From contig JAFKAC010000199.1 in NCBI GenBank assembly GCA_025766275.1, positions 1 through 64,000 of the forward strand: a stretch of 64,000 nucleotides of DNA. The letters run 5' to 3'. The position numbers were made by a program, and so were the translations under genes. Numbering within the stretch: the first letter of the stretch is position 1; each line of letters begins with the position of its first letter. The notes under the pieces were generated by a model that made no database searches, was not told the DNA's origin, and worked only from the letters and a program-made list of their open reading frames with translations. Positions 44,901-55,187 of the stretch are shown piece after piece. The DNA comes from Lactarius indigo (taxonomy: Eukaryota; Basidiomycota; Agaricomycetes; Russulales; Russulaceae).

Positions 44901-46786
44901 TGAGGTGGGGGTTCAAAGACGTGCTTAAATCGAGCACGAAGCTCTGTTTCTTTTGAGAGTAGCAGTTCGTCTTTCGTTAGGGTGATTATACGATCTCGGA
45001 TAGCTGCTAAGATGTCCGTACAGTTCACGGCATGTTGGGTTCGTTTCTTTAACAAGTCATAGGGTTGATGTCGATCTGTTACCGTACAGGTGCGTTCGGA
45101 GTAATTACAAATTATTTTGTTGATAGTCAAAAATGGAAGTCCAAGTATTAGGGGCATACAAAGCCCTGGTGCGATGACAGCGTGGAGAGGATGCGATACG
45201 AAGAGGCCGTCTAGGGAGGCCGGCTGGAGGGTGACATAGTGTGTGATGTCGTCCGGGGGCTTTGTGGCATCAATGGCCACTGCGATCTGTTCTGGTTGAC
45301 TAAGAGGTAGTTTGGGTAGTTTGAGACGTTCAACAACATCAGGTCTTATGAGGACCATGTGTGCTCCGCTGTCGATGAGAGCGTTCGCTTTTACCCGAAG
45401 ATGATCTAGTGGGTTTGTTAACGAACAGAACCAGGTAAGGTGTTTTCCTTTGAGGGGAGGTGGCACGCTTACCGACGCCAGGCTGGTTTCGGAATGTTCG
45501 GTGCTACCGTCCCCTGTCAGGGACGACGATGTTGGGAACACGGCGGCCACAAGATCCGTGGGAGTAGAGGTGTTTATGTTCTCGGCGATGGAGGCTACAG
45601 GTGTTGGACGAGCTGCCGTTTTGGCGTTCTTTGCTTTTATAGCGTCCTGCAGGGTGCGTGGCTTGTAATCTTTTCCAGACAACGTTACGGTACACTTGTC
45701 GGCGCGATGTCCCGCATAGAAAACGCGGCACTTCAGACATCCTTCATGATCATGTAGTAACCGGCGTTCATCATCGGTCAGTTTGGGTGGATAAAGGCCG
45801 GGTGCCGAGTTTGTTGAGACGCTACTTCCGCGTGTGAAGTCATTGCGGCCATTAGACGAGGGGTATTGCGATCGAGTCCCGATGTTTTGGCGTTTCGTTC
45901 TGTTCTTTGTTTCCCAGAAGTCTGCCATACGCTTCCGTTCGTTTTGTCGACGATTATCAACATTTCGGATCTTTGCCATCCATTTGCGGAGATCTGTTTC
46001 CGCATTGATGTTTTCATCGGTTGCAATAACGCGCAGTTCTTCGTCAAGGGCAGTCTCCAGTTGTGTCCTCAGTTGATCGTCATTCATGTGTGACTTTGTG
46101 TTGCGAAGGGAAACATTGTACGATAGTATTTTTGCAGCCCATACGTCGAACTTTTGGGATGGGTCGAGACGGGAGTTCAACATTTCGGTGCGGACGCTTT
46201 GTTCCCAGTTTGCAGGTAACCATTGCTGCCGGAATTCCTTCATGAATTCGGCAAACGTCAATTTTATGAGGCGCTCACTGTCCTCCTGGGCCCAATCGTA
46301 GATGAGATCGTTTTCGAAACAGCCTATGATGCGTGTGACCTTTACGTCATCGGGTACGCCATCTTTGGCGTTGAGAAAATACGTCGAACAATGGTTTTCG
46401 AAGTCTCGAACAATCTTCGGAGTGATCTCACCATCCGTTAGGATCGGGGGACGTGAGAGGATAGGGTGTGACACGGTTGCCATCTTCTGATCTGACATCA
46501 CGTTACGAATGTGTTGGATAATGATAGCGTCGTCAGAAGAGTCTGGGTCTGTGTGACTCGATAAAGAGGGTTCGTCGGGAAGATCTGAGGGCGGTGCTTC
46601 AGTAAGAGGGTTGGTGGTAGGCGTCTTGGTAGGAGGGTTGACAGTGGGGATCTCGTTAGGAGTTTCGGTAGGGGGATTGACGGAGGGAGTCCCAGTAGGG
46701 GGATTTGCGTCAGAAGATTTCGTTGGGGAAGGAGGGCGCTTCTGTACACGTTTGGAATGGCGGGTGGCCAACATTTTAGAAGACAT
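41957..46786 (-). CDS. Chromovirus Gag-Pol polyprotein, 1,609 residues, intact
   Basis: Residues about 110-300 form the Gag capsid region; a zinc knuckle is at 350-365 (C-x2-C-x6-H-x4-C, spacing longer than the usual x4). Protease: LIDSGAH at 470-476. Reverse transcriptase: about 640-830 with YIDD at 803-806. RNase H: TTDAS at 957-961. Integrase: H1161, H1166, C1197, C1200 zinc site, and a D1230, D1290, E1326 catalytic triad. The GPY-like region YRVLSTDEAHSTVTL leads into a chromodomain at about 1534-1586 ([32 protein letters not shown]). The N-terminal 75 residues are repeats of P/T. No stop or frameshift separates gag and pol, so both are translated as one polyprotein. All catalytic residues are present. 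Confidence 0.97.
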   Translation of the reverse strand: MSSKMLATRHSKRVQKRPPSPTKSSDANPPTGTPSVNPPTETPNEIPTVNPPTKTPTTNPLTEAPPSDLPDEPSLSSHTDPDSSDDAIIIQHIRNVMSDQKMATVSHPILSRPPILTDGEITPKIVRDFENHCSTYFLNAKDGVPDDVKVTRIIGCFENDLIYDWAQEDSERLIKLTFAEFMKEFRQQWLPANWEQSVRTEMLNSRLDPSQKFDVWAAKILSYNVSLRNTKSHMNDDQLRTQLETALDEELRVIATDENINAETDLRKWMAKIRNVDNRRQNERKRMADFWETKNRTKRQNIGTRSQYPSSNGRNDFTRGSSVSTNSAPGLYPPKLTDDERRLLHDHEGCLKCRVFYAGHRADKCTVTLSGKDYKPRTLQDAIKAKNAKTAARPTPVASIAENINTSTPTDLVAAVFPTSSSLTGDGSTEHSETSLASVSVPPPLKGKHLTWFCSLTNPLDHLRVKANALIDSGAHMVLIRPDVVERLKLPKLPLSQPEQIAVAIDATKPPDDITHYVTLQPASLDGLFVSHPLHAVIAPGLCMPLILGLPFLTINKIICNYSERTCTVTDRHQPYDLLKKRTQHAVNCTDILAAIRDRIITLTKDELLLSKETELRARFKHVFEPPPHASELPDRPLARIRLKDPSKSIRTRNYPCPRKWKEAWHTLLQQHLDAGRIRLSSAPAGSAAFIIPKADPTVLPRWVNDYRQLNNNTITDSFPIPRINEILADVAMGKVFGSIDMTNSFFQTRMHPDDVELTAVNTPWGLYEWVVMPMGIKNAPAIQQRRVTEALRPWIGRICHVYIDDIAIWSTTVDEHTQNVATVLQALADNKLYCNPKKTKLFATEIRFLGHRITAKGIEADEGKADRVINWPRPTTAKQARGFLGLVRYLAPFLPKLADHTRILDELTTKECDKIFPEWTSRYQNAFEAIKAMVTSTECLTTIDPSLMPQHKIFVTTDASDIGSGAVLTFGPTYETARPVAYDSRAFKGAELNYPVHEKELLAIVRALGKWRTDLLGFTFEVWTDHKTLEHFGTQRDLSRRQARWMEFLSQFDATIHYLPGDQNSVADALSRLPDPTTTTIAAILSKTHHKTIRSRFELEDAILDEIRKGYATDPFIEKLTSAAAGMSNVQHKDGFWFIDDRLVIPPSGNVRETLFRLAHDKLGHFGATKTYDALRTSYYWPRMRKELEQAYIPACADCQRNKSITAKPIGPLHPLPIPDRRCDSVAIDFIGPLPPDKAYDCIVTFTDRLGSDIRIIPTSTTLTAEKLAELFFTHWYCENGLPLDIVSDRDKLFLSRFWRALHKLTGIQLKMSTAYHPQTDGASERTNKTVIQCIRLAVERDQRGWAQLLPKIRFDIMNTVNASTGYTAFQLRFGKSPRLLPPILPQPDDTEEDAKARDIVERMQSLELEAQDNLLAAKITQAHQANKNRRLIFPFHTGDRVILSTANRRREYKKGEGPRAAKFMPRFDGPYRVLSTDEAHSTVTLDMPENPHTFPVFHTSEILPFNENDDKLFPQRALNPPEPVILDGEPEFWVDKIVDERRRGKGTQYLVRWRGEGPEGDKWLPSRELEDCEALDVWQARKKDHQTNETSNNTTPRLTITIPPLRA

Positions 46787-47013
46787 TTACGCGAAGAAGG
46801 GGAGGCAAGACAGTACAGAGATATCGTTCACAGGACGTTGCAGGGTGAAGTTTGAACTTCCAGGACAATAGTTATTCTCAGGGCGGTAGAAGCGTGTAAG
46901 AGAGGGAGAGCGCAGTTCCAGAGAGGAAGAGACAGAAATTTGGGGGAAGGAATCGCGTGGCGGGAGAAGAGGATGATAGGGCGGGGTCGCTTGGCAAGAT
47001 GTTCAAGAAAAAG

Positions 47014-47299
47014 TGGAAGCCCGCTGAGTAGGGCGGACGACACTTAAGCTCAAACAGGGCAGAACAGGAACCAAGCGTGGTTATTCAGACACAGGAAGAT
47101 CTCGTGATACGCGTATAAGAGAAAGTAAAAGGGAGAAGAAAGGGAAGATAAAAAGATGATCTCTAGGGCGGCTTTAGCAGGGGTTTATATACGGCCATGG
47201 TTGTATTCCAGAGTCGTTGTCAGTTGTTTGTCGGCGCGAGCAGGTGATTGTCGACGCGAGCAGGTGATTGTCGGTACATGAGTAAGCGGTAGGCTTGCA
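47014..47299 (-). repeat. Chromovirus LTR (5' LTR in element orientation)
   Basis: Identical to 41612-41897 at a constant offset of 5,402. Its TATATA (47184-47191) is the likely promoter driving the leftward gag-pol transcript, and the duplicated 21-base motif lies upstream of it in the U3 portion. Confidence 0.97.
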
Positions 47300-47781
47300 C
47301 GCATACGACTTTAGACGCGGTCGTCCCAAGGACTGAAAAGTGGAAAGAGAACCCTCGAACGTGGGCTGAAAAACCCGGGCTCTTCGTAATCATGGAGCTG
47401 AAAGAGACAGGAGAAATGATTGGCCACCTGTCACTGAACACGGGGGTTCCCAAGAACAGGGACGCGACGCTTGGGATATCGTTGGGGAGGAGGTTTATGG
47501 GAAAGGGATATGGGACAGAGGCGATGAGATGGGCAGTTGGATATGGCTTCAAGGAACTTGGACTTCACAGGGTGCAACTCACCGTTAACGAGACGAACGA
47601 AAGCGCACTTGAGGCGTATAAGCACGTGTGAGTGACATACTTCCAGAGTCGCATGTGTATTGACGGGAGTAAAAATAGCGGATTTGTCGAAGAGGGCAGG
47701 TTGCGCAAGGCGCTATGGAAAGGAGGGAAATTTGTCGACATTATATTAATGAGCATTCTGGACGATGAATGGTCTTCTTGA
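47300..47781 (+). pseudogene. GNAT acetyltransferase gene, 3' fragment (split by retrotransposon)
   Basis: After the duplicated target bases the frame continues as TTLDAVVPRTEKWK.., FVIMELKETGEMIGHLSL, GVPKNRDATLGISLGRRFMGKGYGTEAMRWAVGYGF (acetyl-CoA-binding loop R/Q-x-x-G-x-G/A, here RRFMGKGYG), and LGLHRVQLTVNETNESALEAYKHV. One intron (GTGAGT..ATAG) is followed by GFVEEGRLRKALWKGGKFVDII and a TGA. All GNAT motifs are otherwise intact, so the retrotransposon is the only visible lesion. Confidence 0.85.
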
Positions 47782-48561
47782 AACCTCCTCGTAAAAGATA
47801 CAGAATCTAGAAAGATGGCGTTCGCGCACGGATTGGAATACGACGTTCAGACTGTGACTGTCCCCATAAACAGATGTCGACCCTCCTGTGGTGGTTGGTT
47901 TAATCATGGTAAAGCATGAAGATCCCACAAATTACAAAGATGGCGTATAAATCGAATAAGTTGGAACACCACTGGTGGTCGCACCAGGACGCCGGTGACC
48001 ACCTCAGGCCTCAGTCACTGACAGGATTTCCTTTTTCGGTTTCTCGTATGTGATGTCAAATTTGGTGATTTTGAAGGACGGACTTGACTGAGGCTGAGGA
48101 CCACGCTTCACCGGCCTCACGCACGACTGTCTTGCATCATGACCTATGGTTGGCGTATGGCAGCCACGACATCCAACCTAGAATGGAACCCACATCTTTT
48201 CCCCTAGAGATCTACTTCTCGAACGTTACTCTGAGAAAACGCAAAGGTTTTGATTGTCGCATACTAGCACATTTGTCATTGTATCTGTCGTATGATCTAT
48301 CATGGATGCCGCCCTGGTAGTTACGAAGTTTCGGGAGGGCACACGGCCCTCCATATCGTGTTTTTCAACCAACAACGGGTACTTTCCAGTCCGTTGCAAT
48401 GCTTGATTCCCACAGGTCCCTCAATTCGCTTGAATTTTTTTTTCATATCAATTATGAAATAAACATGCCTTCCACCAGAATATGTATGCAAAAAGATAGA
48501 TTTTCACCCAGTGATCAATTGGCCGAGTTTGAAGCCTTTGAAGTCACGTAAGCTTCACTGC
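47782..48561. other. Gap between GNAT gene and sedolisin
   Basis: About 780 bases between the 3' ends of converging genes. A short imperfect GC-rich palindrome (gcccgaaac..gagggcac..ggccctcc, about 48330-48355) may form a hairpin. No coding sequence recognised. Confidence 0.4.
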
Positions 48562-50634
48562 TCAATTACTAAGTATGTATAAAAGTCGCTCGAAGTCAAG
48601 CGTCCCGAGACCCGTAACCTACGGGGCCCAGAGTCAGTCAACGCAAATGTGAAGAGGTAACACGTCTGGCGGAACTCACAGGATCCCATCCAGGGACGGC
48701 GAGAAATCCATTGGTGTTACAGCCGGGGTTTGAGCCCATTGTGATGTCCTTGAGACCCGAGCGGGCGGGGCCATACAACCAAGGGTTGAGGAAGCCGAGC
48801 GGAGCCATGCCTTCTGAAAGCATGTAGTCATTAAGTAGCGAGATTATGCCCGCCACGATCTGCACATTGGTGGTCAGCTAGGTGCTCGAGGATGGTCGAC
48901 CTAGATAAGAGGGGGAGATAAACGCACGGGTGCCGAGCCGCTCGTGCCGAACGCAAATCCTACCTTGCCGTTGAGGACGATTTGGAAACCTAGAGCCTGA
49001 GCGGCGATGTCAGGGATGCCACGGCCCGAAGCGCTGTACGAATCACAAAATACGAGTGAGTCAGATAAAGTCACGGAAGGAAACGCACTTGTAGAGGCCT
49101 TGGTATTGGTTCCCGAGGCCCTGAAGGAAGGCGGGCAGGACATGATCCTGGTACTCTTCGCGTTCAAAGTAGTTCGAGAAACCGCCACCGGAGAGGTTTG
49201 CTGCATACTCCGGGGTGTGACTTGACGTTCCGCCAACGGCAGTGACAAAGGGACCTGGGAAAGCGTGGTGGTGTAGTGAGCGTACCCATGCCAGTGTAGT
49301 GCTCTCTGGCAGAGAAAAAACGCCTCACGCACAGCTTGCGGGGAACATGGGGACAAACTGGACAGAGCCGTCGCTGGTCGCGCAGTTTTTGCCAACGCCG
49401 TGGTCGCCGCTCGAGATTAGGATGCTGGCACCACGTAAGCCGAGCTGAGCGAACATTCTGCACACGTTCGTTGCATACTCCCTTGAGACATCCTTCTCGT
49501 TGTAGCCGTACGAAATGCTGATCGTCTGCGGGATTTTCCGCAGTTTGGTGATGTACCTGAGCCAGGAGAGGAACCAGTCGGGCTCTCCCAACGCCGAGAC
49601 AGGGCCAGTGCTGTAGAAGGTGATCGGAGTCGGATATGCCAATCCATCGGCGAACTGAACGTCGAGGTTTGCCTCATAGTGGGGTCGGCTCGGGTCGTAT
49701 CCCCCACCGTTGACCTGTACGACTCTGAGTCCCGGGTTGGTTTTAACAAAGCGGTATGAGGACATGAACGCGGCCAAGTCCGTCTGGCTTGGCCACTGAT
49801 ATAGAAATCCCACAATCCCGAGCACATTCTGGTCCCATGCTACGGGTTCATATTCGGCCGTCCTGTACAGCCAGCGCAGGAACGCCGGTGTGGTGGGGTC
49901 ATTGCGTCTTGACAGCCTATTTTTGGGCCCTCCCGATGCCGACGTCAAGTTTGTCGGCCCCGCTGCTGTCCCGCCGGAGTGCTTGCGCGGTGTCTGCCAT
50001 CGCACGCGCGGGGAGGTAAATTCCGTCGTTGGTGAGACAGTCACCACGTGCGCGTGCAGCGCTGCGGAAAGCGCATAGCCAACTGTGCGGATGATAGTCA
50101 CATTTGTCTTGATATGCCTGTAGAACTGGTATGACGCGCCAAGGAGATCGTTGGCTTTAGTCACAGGCACGCCAGTCAGCGTCAGCGTGCCGCCGCCGTG
50201 TGTCAGTGGGCCGGACGAAGGAAGCCCGTGATATTCAAGCCAGGCTTTGACGAGATCAAGAGTGTCTTTGCGAGGGGCGACAAGCTCGGCGACCTGTTCC
50301 TTGGATAGGTGTGCGCCGTATCTGCATCGGAGAAGTGGCACTAGTTAGTACATGCGTGAGCGAAGGAGCGACGGTGGACGTGCTTTGGAAGTCCCGGTGT
50401 GCTGACCTCATAGAGCGCATCGATCAAGGCATTTTCACTGTGGGGCTCAAGCGAAACGTAGAGGTCGATCGTGGTGTCGGCGGGTGGATGACCTAGGCTC
50501 TCCCAGTTGGCCGGGACAGTATTCCAAGAGTGCTTCGTGTTCATGTTGCCCCAACGTGGTGAGGGAGGCTTCGCAAGGCAGCCAAGGGGCCCAGCGACAA
50601 GGGAGAAGAGTACGGCGATCTGATTGTAGCGCAT
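48562..50634 (-). CDS. Secreted sedolisin (S53 serine-carboxyl peptidase, tripeptidyl-peptidase type)
   Basis: A signal peptide (MRYNQIAVLFSLVAGPLGCLA) is followed by the S53 propeptide (SWNTVPANWESLGHPPADTTIDLYVSL; PKYGAHLSKEQVAELVAP rejoined by an intron with apparent GC donor, 50322-50383). The mature catalytic domain has YEANLDVQFADGLAYPTPI (catalytic E and D four residues apart), ISISYGYNEKDVSREYA, ILISSGDHGVG (oxyanion Asp), GPFVTAVGGTSS, LSGGGFSNYF, GRGIPDIAAQALGF, FGTSGSAP (catalytic Ser; usual form is GTSAS), and a C-terminal calcium-site region KDITMGSNPGCNTNGF and GWDPVTGLGT. Expected to act extracellularly in acidic protein digestion. At least five introns. Confidence 0.92.
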
Positions 50635-52011
50635 AGTTACAATACGTGAAGTCAGGAATCAGACATAGATTCAGAGAGCTATAAGGACTGGAAGTGTGTG
50701 AGGACTTTTATAGTGCATCCGAGTCTTAGCCGAGAACTAAACGAAGTAGAAGATAACACGACCGCGGGTTGCGTTATAAGATATGACGCGATCCGTGATG
50801 AGGCATTGTCGGGGACGAGTAAAGTTCTGGACCACATGAGGTATCCGAAGCAAGGGACTGCTTAGCGCCTAGATGGGGTTGTAGGGTTGTGAGGGGAGAC
50901 ATCTGGCAACACATTTTTTGTTGGCGAGCATCTATTGGTTTTACAGTAACACAGAATACATCGTGACTGCACTTCACGGGCACTAATCACCTTCCTTTTT
51001 CGGCCCATGGACCGTGGATCGTGTCCGAGTCTGCAACTAGACTGCTTATCCGCTGGCAATGGCGGCTAATGGCTCTGCGAACATGGCAAAAATAACCACT
51101 GCCCTTGGAAGCGCTTTCAAGGGCTCATCAGGTGCAACAATGGGCGACTTTCGCTTGGCTACAGTGCTACTTCAGAATATAAACCAACTCCGAGTCAGCA
51201 GCCCACCAACCTTGCCAAGCAAGGGAAGCTCAACCAGTGGTAGATAATACAAGTGCACCATACCGAATTTCGCGCCCCTCATCAATGAGTATTTTCGCTT
51301 CCTTGCATCCGCGGATACGGGGCTACACAGACAAGCACAATCCCGCCATGACGGAGCTGGTGCGTGTGACCCTGCAGCCCATCTTATGGAGGCCAGCAAC
51401 CGACCCTCTTTCTGTAACTGGTGGCCAGTGCCCTCCCCCAGGCAAGTTTCTCGGCCCTCAAGGCAACGATGGGGCGCTCGCCCGCTCTATTACCAGACGA
51501 AGAGTTCCAACTCGAAGGACATATACCTGATCAGCCAAACGCTGTGCTGAACACAATGAATCTAGGCCCCGTCTCATGGGCGGCTGCGGTTGCAGGGCGC
51601 CAAATGCTCACAGGTGGTCTGGTAAGTGTTTTCTTTTTGCATTTCCCTCCTCTCGGCAGAACGGTTTTTGTTGCTGATGTGATTGTGGTGGCTTCAATAT
51701 ACCCTTCAACGCTGAAGAACCCGAGTGATGAGACGTGTCTTACGGACGAGACGTCCTCACTGTGCAACTCGACCCCCGGCGACGCGAGCATGCACCGGTC
51801 GACCCAAGACCTCGACCTCGGAATCGACCCAAACGTGAAGATCGAGCCCGAAGTCGAAAATGTCCATTCCCCCCTTTTTTTTTTTTTTTTTTGCCTCGGA
51901 GCTTTTCCTTGCTCACGTACAGACCACTTTTTATTTTGTATTCGCGTCTCTGCCCACGCGTGTATGTACGCACATACGTTCCTTGATATACGTATTTACT
52001 CATCTTCTATT
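50635..52011. other. Upstream region of sedolisin and unassigned plus-strand frames
   Basis: The first few hundred bases hold the sedolisin promoter. Between 51059 and 51630 several plus-strand frames are open; one (about 51421-51620, LLPDEEFQLEGHIPDQPNAV..TGGL) ends at a good donor GTAAGT, but no acceptor, start or family match can be supported. A run of 19 T lies at about 51877-51895. Possibly decayed gene or transposon sequence. Confidence 0.35.
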
Positions 52012-52727
52012 TCAAGAGCGTCCGTAACTGCAATAGGTTATGGGCCCTGCCCTACCAGCTGCAAACACCATATCTGATCCCCTGTCACCTTGCGTCGCTA
52101 CCATTGCCTCACCCTGGGACTGGGATTTCTTTCCCTTGCTGGAAGAGCCTCCTTCATGCTTGCGCCACGCGGTCAACTGGTCGGCCTCCTCCGAGATATG
52201 GTTTGGGTCAACGGAAGTGGAGGGCACCTGAATGTGTGCAGTAGTGAGTAGGCCAGATGCAAACTTGGACATCTCGTCCGGGATGGCCTTGATGATAGCA
52301 GAAAGGTACTCCTCCTCAGTCGTAATGATTCCCATAGCTGCGAGCTCCTCGCGCTTGATGCGCATCTGGTCAAGGATGTGTGGACGTTGCCTCCGCGCGG
52401 GCAGTGCATCTCAGAGAAAGTGTAGAATCGTCTCCGCGTACTGACTCTTCATGCTGAACTCAATCTTAACTTTTTCCCAGCGTTCTTTGGCAGTAGCAAA
52501 CGACTTCAAACAGACGACGGTGAACAAGGCGGTGGAGTCGGCTGGGGCGGGGCGTGCAGTGGTGCCGTCGAAGTGGCACCATTTCTGATTTGCCTCCATC
52601 GCTCCTTATCATAGAAGCGCATAGAGAAAATGGCCCAATTGGAACCAGTGGGATCGAGATGGGGAACAGAGGTAGGAAGGGGATCAGACGTGGTATTGGC
52701 GGCTGTAAGGTAGAATTCATGACCCAT
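52012..52727 (-). pseudogene. Ty1/Copia-type gag relic
   Basis: The minus strand starts MGHEFYLTAANTTSDPLPTS, then TGSNWAIFSMRFYD, and a frameshift leads to ANQKWCHFDGTTARPAPADST. There is an internal deletion, then CLKSFATAKERWEKVKIEFSMKSQYAETILHFL, a frame break, LDQMRIKREELAAMG, EEEYLSAIIKAIPDEMSKFASGLLTTA, and ISEEADQLTAWRKHEGGSSSKGKKSQSQGEAMVATQGD. This is the UBN2-type Gag common in basidiomycete Copia elements. No zinc knuckle, integrase or polymerase follows and there are no LTRs, so it is a dead fragment. Its two ends are inverted repeats of each other. Confidence 0.82.
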
Positions 52728-52742
52728 TGCAGTTATGGACGC
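52018..52742. repeat. Inverted repeat flanking the Copia gag relic
   Basis: 52018-52080 on the plus strand (gcgtccgtaactgcaat..tctgatcc) matches the reverse complement of 52681-52742 (gcgtccataactgcaat..tctgatcc) at about 75% over 62 bases, and weaker similarity extends about 30 bases further out. The arms are copies of the 5' end of the gag reading frame, one inverted. Confidence 0.8.
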
Positions 52743-53586
52743 GCCCAAAAAAAAAGGAAATAAATATGGAACAGTGAGCAAACGTGTGCATGAACGTTGT
52801 CTGTACGAGCAACGCCTCTGGGGCGAGTAAGTACAGGGCTAGGAACATAAGGGGACTACGGAGCGACTCACCTCAGTCCGAGTCCTTACGCACAGTAGGA
52901 GGTAATGACAAAGGTACTATGATATAGAGAGAAGTCGAGACTGAATACTAAGAACTGTATAGTAGGAAGTTTTATGTTCTGCGGAAGCAGAGCAACGCGA
53001 TACCAAATCCTCGGTCAACTGCCAGTGGTCGGGGAAGTCGATCCGGGGCCGAGGGAGTAAACGCGACGGTCCCGTAGGGGGCCGCGGCGTACGTGCAGAG
53101 CATGCGGATCAACGTCACGCAAGCGTCGCTCTGCCACTTTGACTTTAACGACAGGGCCACGGTACGGTGGACAGCTACGGTGCATCGGTGCCACAGTCCA
53201 TCTCGACTGGGGGCTTCGCAACGACAAGGTGATAATGATGAGCGTCTTCGTTGAGCCGGCCCCCTGTAGGAGCTGCCGTTTGTACTTGTAGTATCACAGA
53301 TACATAACCAGGGGTAAGGTGACACAAACACGATGGAAAAAGTAAGGAATAAGGGTGGGACAAAAAAGATATCAAGATGTGGTTGTACATTCGGATGGGT
53401 CGAACGAGTAGCAGCATCTAGTACAAGTAGAACCCAGATAAAATATGGCAATAGCGTGACGAAACAAACCAGAAGTCGAACACCCAGCTCCAAAATCATG
53501 AGACAGGCAGCCTGATATTAAGGACGCCTGGGTTAATTGGATCTACTTCTGTCTCTATCTTGTGTCTTTATTATTTCGTGAGTGAG
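52728..53586. other. Gap with unassigned minus-strand frame
   Basis: A minus-strand frame at 52972-53499 (175 codons) starts with a hydrophobic stretch (MILELGVRLLVCFVTLLPYFIWVLLVL), but the rest is R/S/P-rich and unlike any family I know. Other frames across 53015-53290 are also open because of GC-rich sequence. It may be chance or a lineage-specific gene. Confidence 0.3.
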
Positions 53587-55097
53587 CTATTCAGCTTTGA
53601 CATGCGAATGGACGACGTACTGTTCCATCGCACCAATCAGCGCGAGTTTCAGCACAGGAATCCCGCCCTTTGAATGGTTCCCACGCCCACAAATAACGCG
53701 AAGGCGTGTGGCACCCGCTACGAGTGCATCGCGGATCGCAACCTCTGTTTTCCGAGTGGCCTCGGTCGGTTTGAGACGATGCACGTCGATCGTATGTTCA
53801 TCTTCTGGCTGGAGGTTATGCGCTGTCGTTGTTCCACGGCCACATGAGGAAAAAAAAAACATATAAAGCTGAAGATACAGAGAAAGAACGCACCTTTGAA
53901 ATATCGTTCTGCTGCCCGCCTGTGCAGACTCGCTACGCGTTCGCTGGCCTCCTCCTGCTCCACCTTATACTTGACGGCGTCCGCATACCGTTTCTCACTC
54001 AACGCCCTCTTCTGCTCCGCGCGCAGTCGATCGCGCTCCTTCTCCTCTGCCTTTGCCTGCTCTCTGAGCAAGTCCGCGCGGTCGATGATCGAGTTACGAC
54101 TGACGCCAGAGACGATGCTCGCTCGCGGGCTGTCCTCGTCCGGGTTGCGCACCGAGAGCTTCTCCCAGGTCCTGGCATGCGGCTGGAAGCTCGTCGGCTC
54201 CGGCCGCTCGACGAACGGCGGTGGCGGGTCTGGGTCGCCGTCGTCGTCGCGCGGGTCGATGATCTCCGGCAGCGAGTCGATGTTGGCGGGGGGTAGCGTG
54301 GAGGAGGCGGGGTCCCCGCTCGCGGTGCGGCTGAGGTCTGGCACGGGCATGGCGATAGGCGGAGGCACGGGTTTCGGCGTGCGTGCGCCCGAGCCGGGGT
54401 GCACGAAAAGGTCGTCATCGTCTAGAGGGGGTATCTCGGAGGCGGGCGGGACGACCTCGAAGCTAACGGAGGAGGAAGAAGAGGGCTTGGAGCGGGATAT
54501 GGAGCGGAGGGCGCTGGGTGGGAGGGAGGTTGCCGGGATGGGACGGCGGACGGTGAAGGTCGGAGGAATGGAGGCATCGGTGGAGGAGGAATAGCCGGGG
54601 AAGTTACCGGGTACACTTGGCCTGCGTGGGGCTGGTGCGGAAGGTGCAGAGGCAGAGGCGGAAGAGGAGGCAGGTGGGCCGAAGGATGGGACGTCGTAGA
54701 AGCGTACGCGGGAGATGGCGCCGGTGGGCAATGGGATCTTTAGGGAGTTCCAATCGAAGTGGCGGATGAAGCGACGGGTGCGACGGTAAAACCTGTGGAG
54801 GTTCTTATCGTACCAAAATGCGGGGGTAACGTCGGAGATGATGAATCCGAGACCGGTCCAGAGGAGTACGATGGCGAGACGGTGGATACTCTCGGTAAGG
54901 AGAAAGTCGACGAATAGACGGAACCCTAAGCCGACATAGGGATCGAAGGAACTGGGCCATTTTTCGAGAAAATGATAGAGAACGGCGCCCTCCCAAAGGC
55001 CAACTAAGGAACCGCCGATACGACTGTTATTGTGAGAAGTAGCATCCACGACGAGACGCAAAGCAACACCTAGGGTAATGGCGAAAATGCTGTCCAT
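53587..55097 (-). CDS. Membrane protein with DUF1771 and C-terminal Smr domain
   Basis: From MDSIFAITLGVALRLVV the first about 110 residues contain hydrophobic spans (FRLFVDFLLTESIHRLAIVLLWTGLGFII), then a long proline/serine-rich linker. A charged helix LLREQAKAEEKERDRLRAEQKRALSEKRYADAVKYKVEQ (DUF1771) follows. One intron later comes the Smr domain: TIDVHRLKPTEATRKTEVAI, ALVAGATRLRVICGRGNHSKGG (nuclease-type G-x-G-x-H-S-x-x-G), PVLKLALIGAME. Smr domains act as RNA/DNA endonucleases or nucleic acid binders in quality control. The usual first-motif D-L-H is D-V-H here. Alternative start 55148 adds 17 residues. Confidence 0.82.
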
Positions 55098-55187
55098 TTC
55101 ATCTGTCGTGGCGTGGAGAGGCGACAATACAGCAAGAGAGTTGTACACAACACGCGTGGGATATAATTACATAATATTCCATGGCAA

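Larger units (their letters stand above)
41612..47299 (-). mobile_element. Intact Ty3/Gypsy chromovirus LTR retrotransposon
   Basis: 5,688 bp: two identical 286-bp LTRs flank one uninterrupted gag-pol frame on the minus strand, and the whole element is bounded by a 5-bp target duplication CGCAT (41607-41611 and 47300-47304). A polypurine tract GGGGAGGGG (complement of 41898-41906) sits directly against the 3' LTR. The primer-binding site after the 5' LTR (complement of 47013 downward, beginning CTTTTTCTTG) does not start with TGG and is not obviously complementary to a tRNA end or to the transcript start, so the priming mode is unresolved. Integrase followed by a C-terminal chromodomain places it among chromoviruses. 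Confidence 0.97.

Noticed and set aside
46990..47013. tRNA primer-binding site or Tf1-type self-priming site after the 5' LTR
   Set aside because: The sequence CTTTTTCTTG does not begin TGG, and its complement is absent from the likely transcript start, so neither mode is supported.
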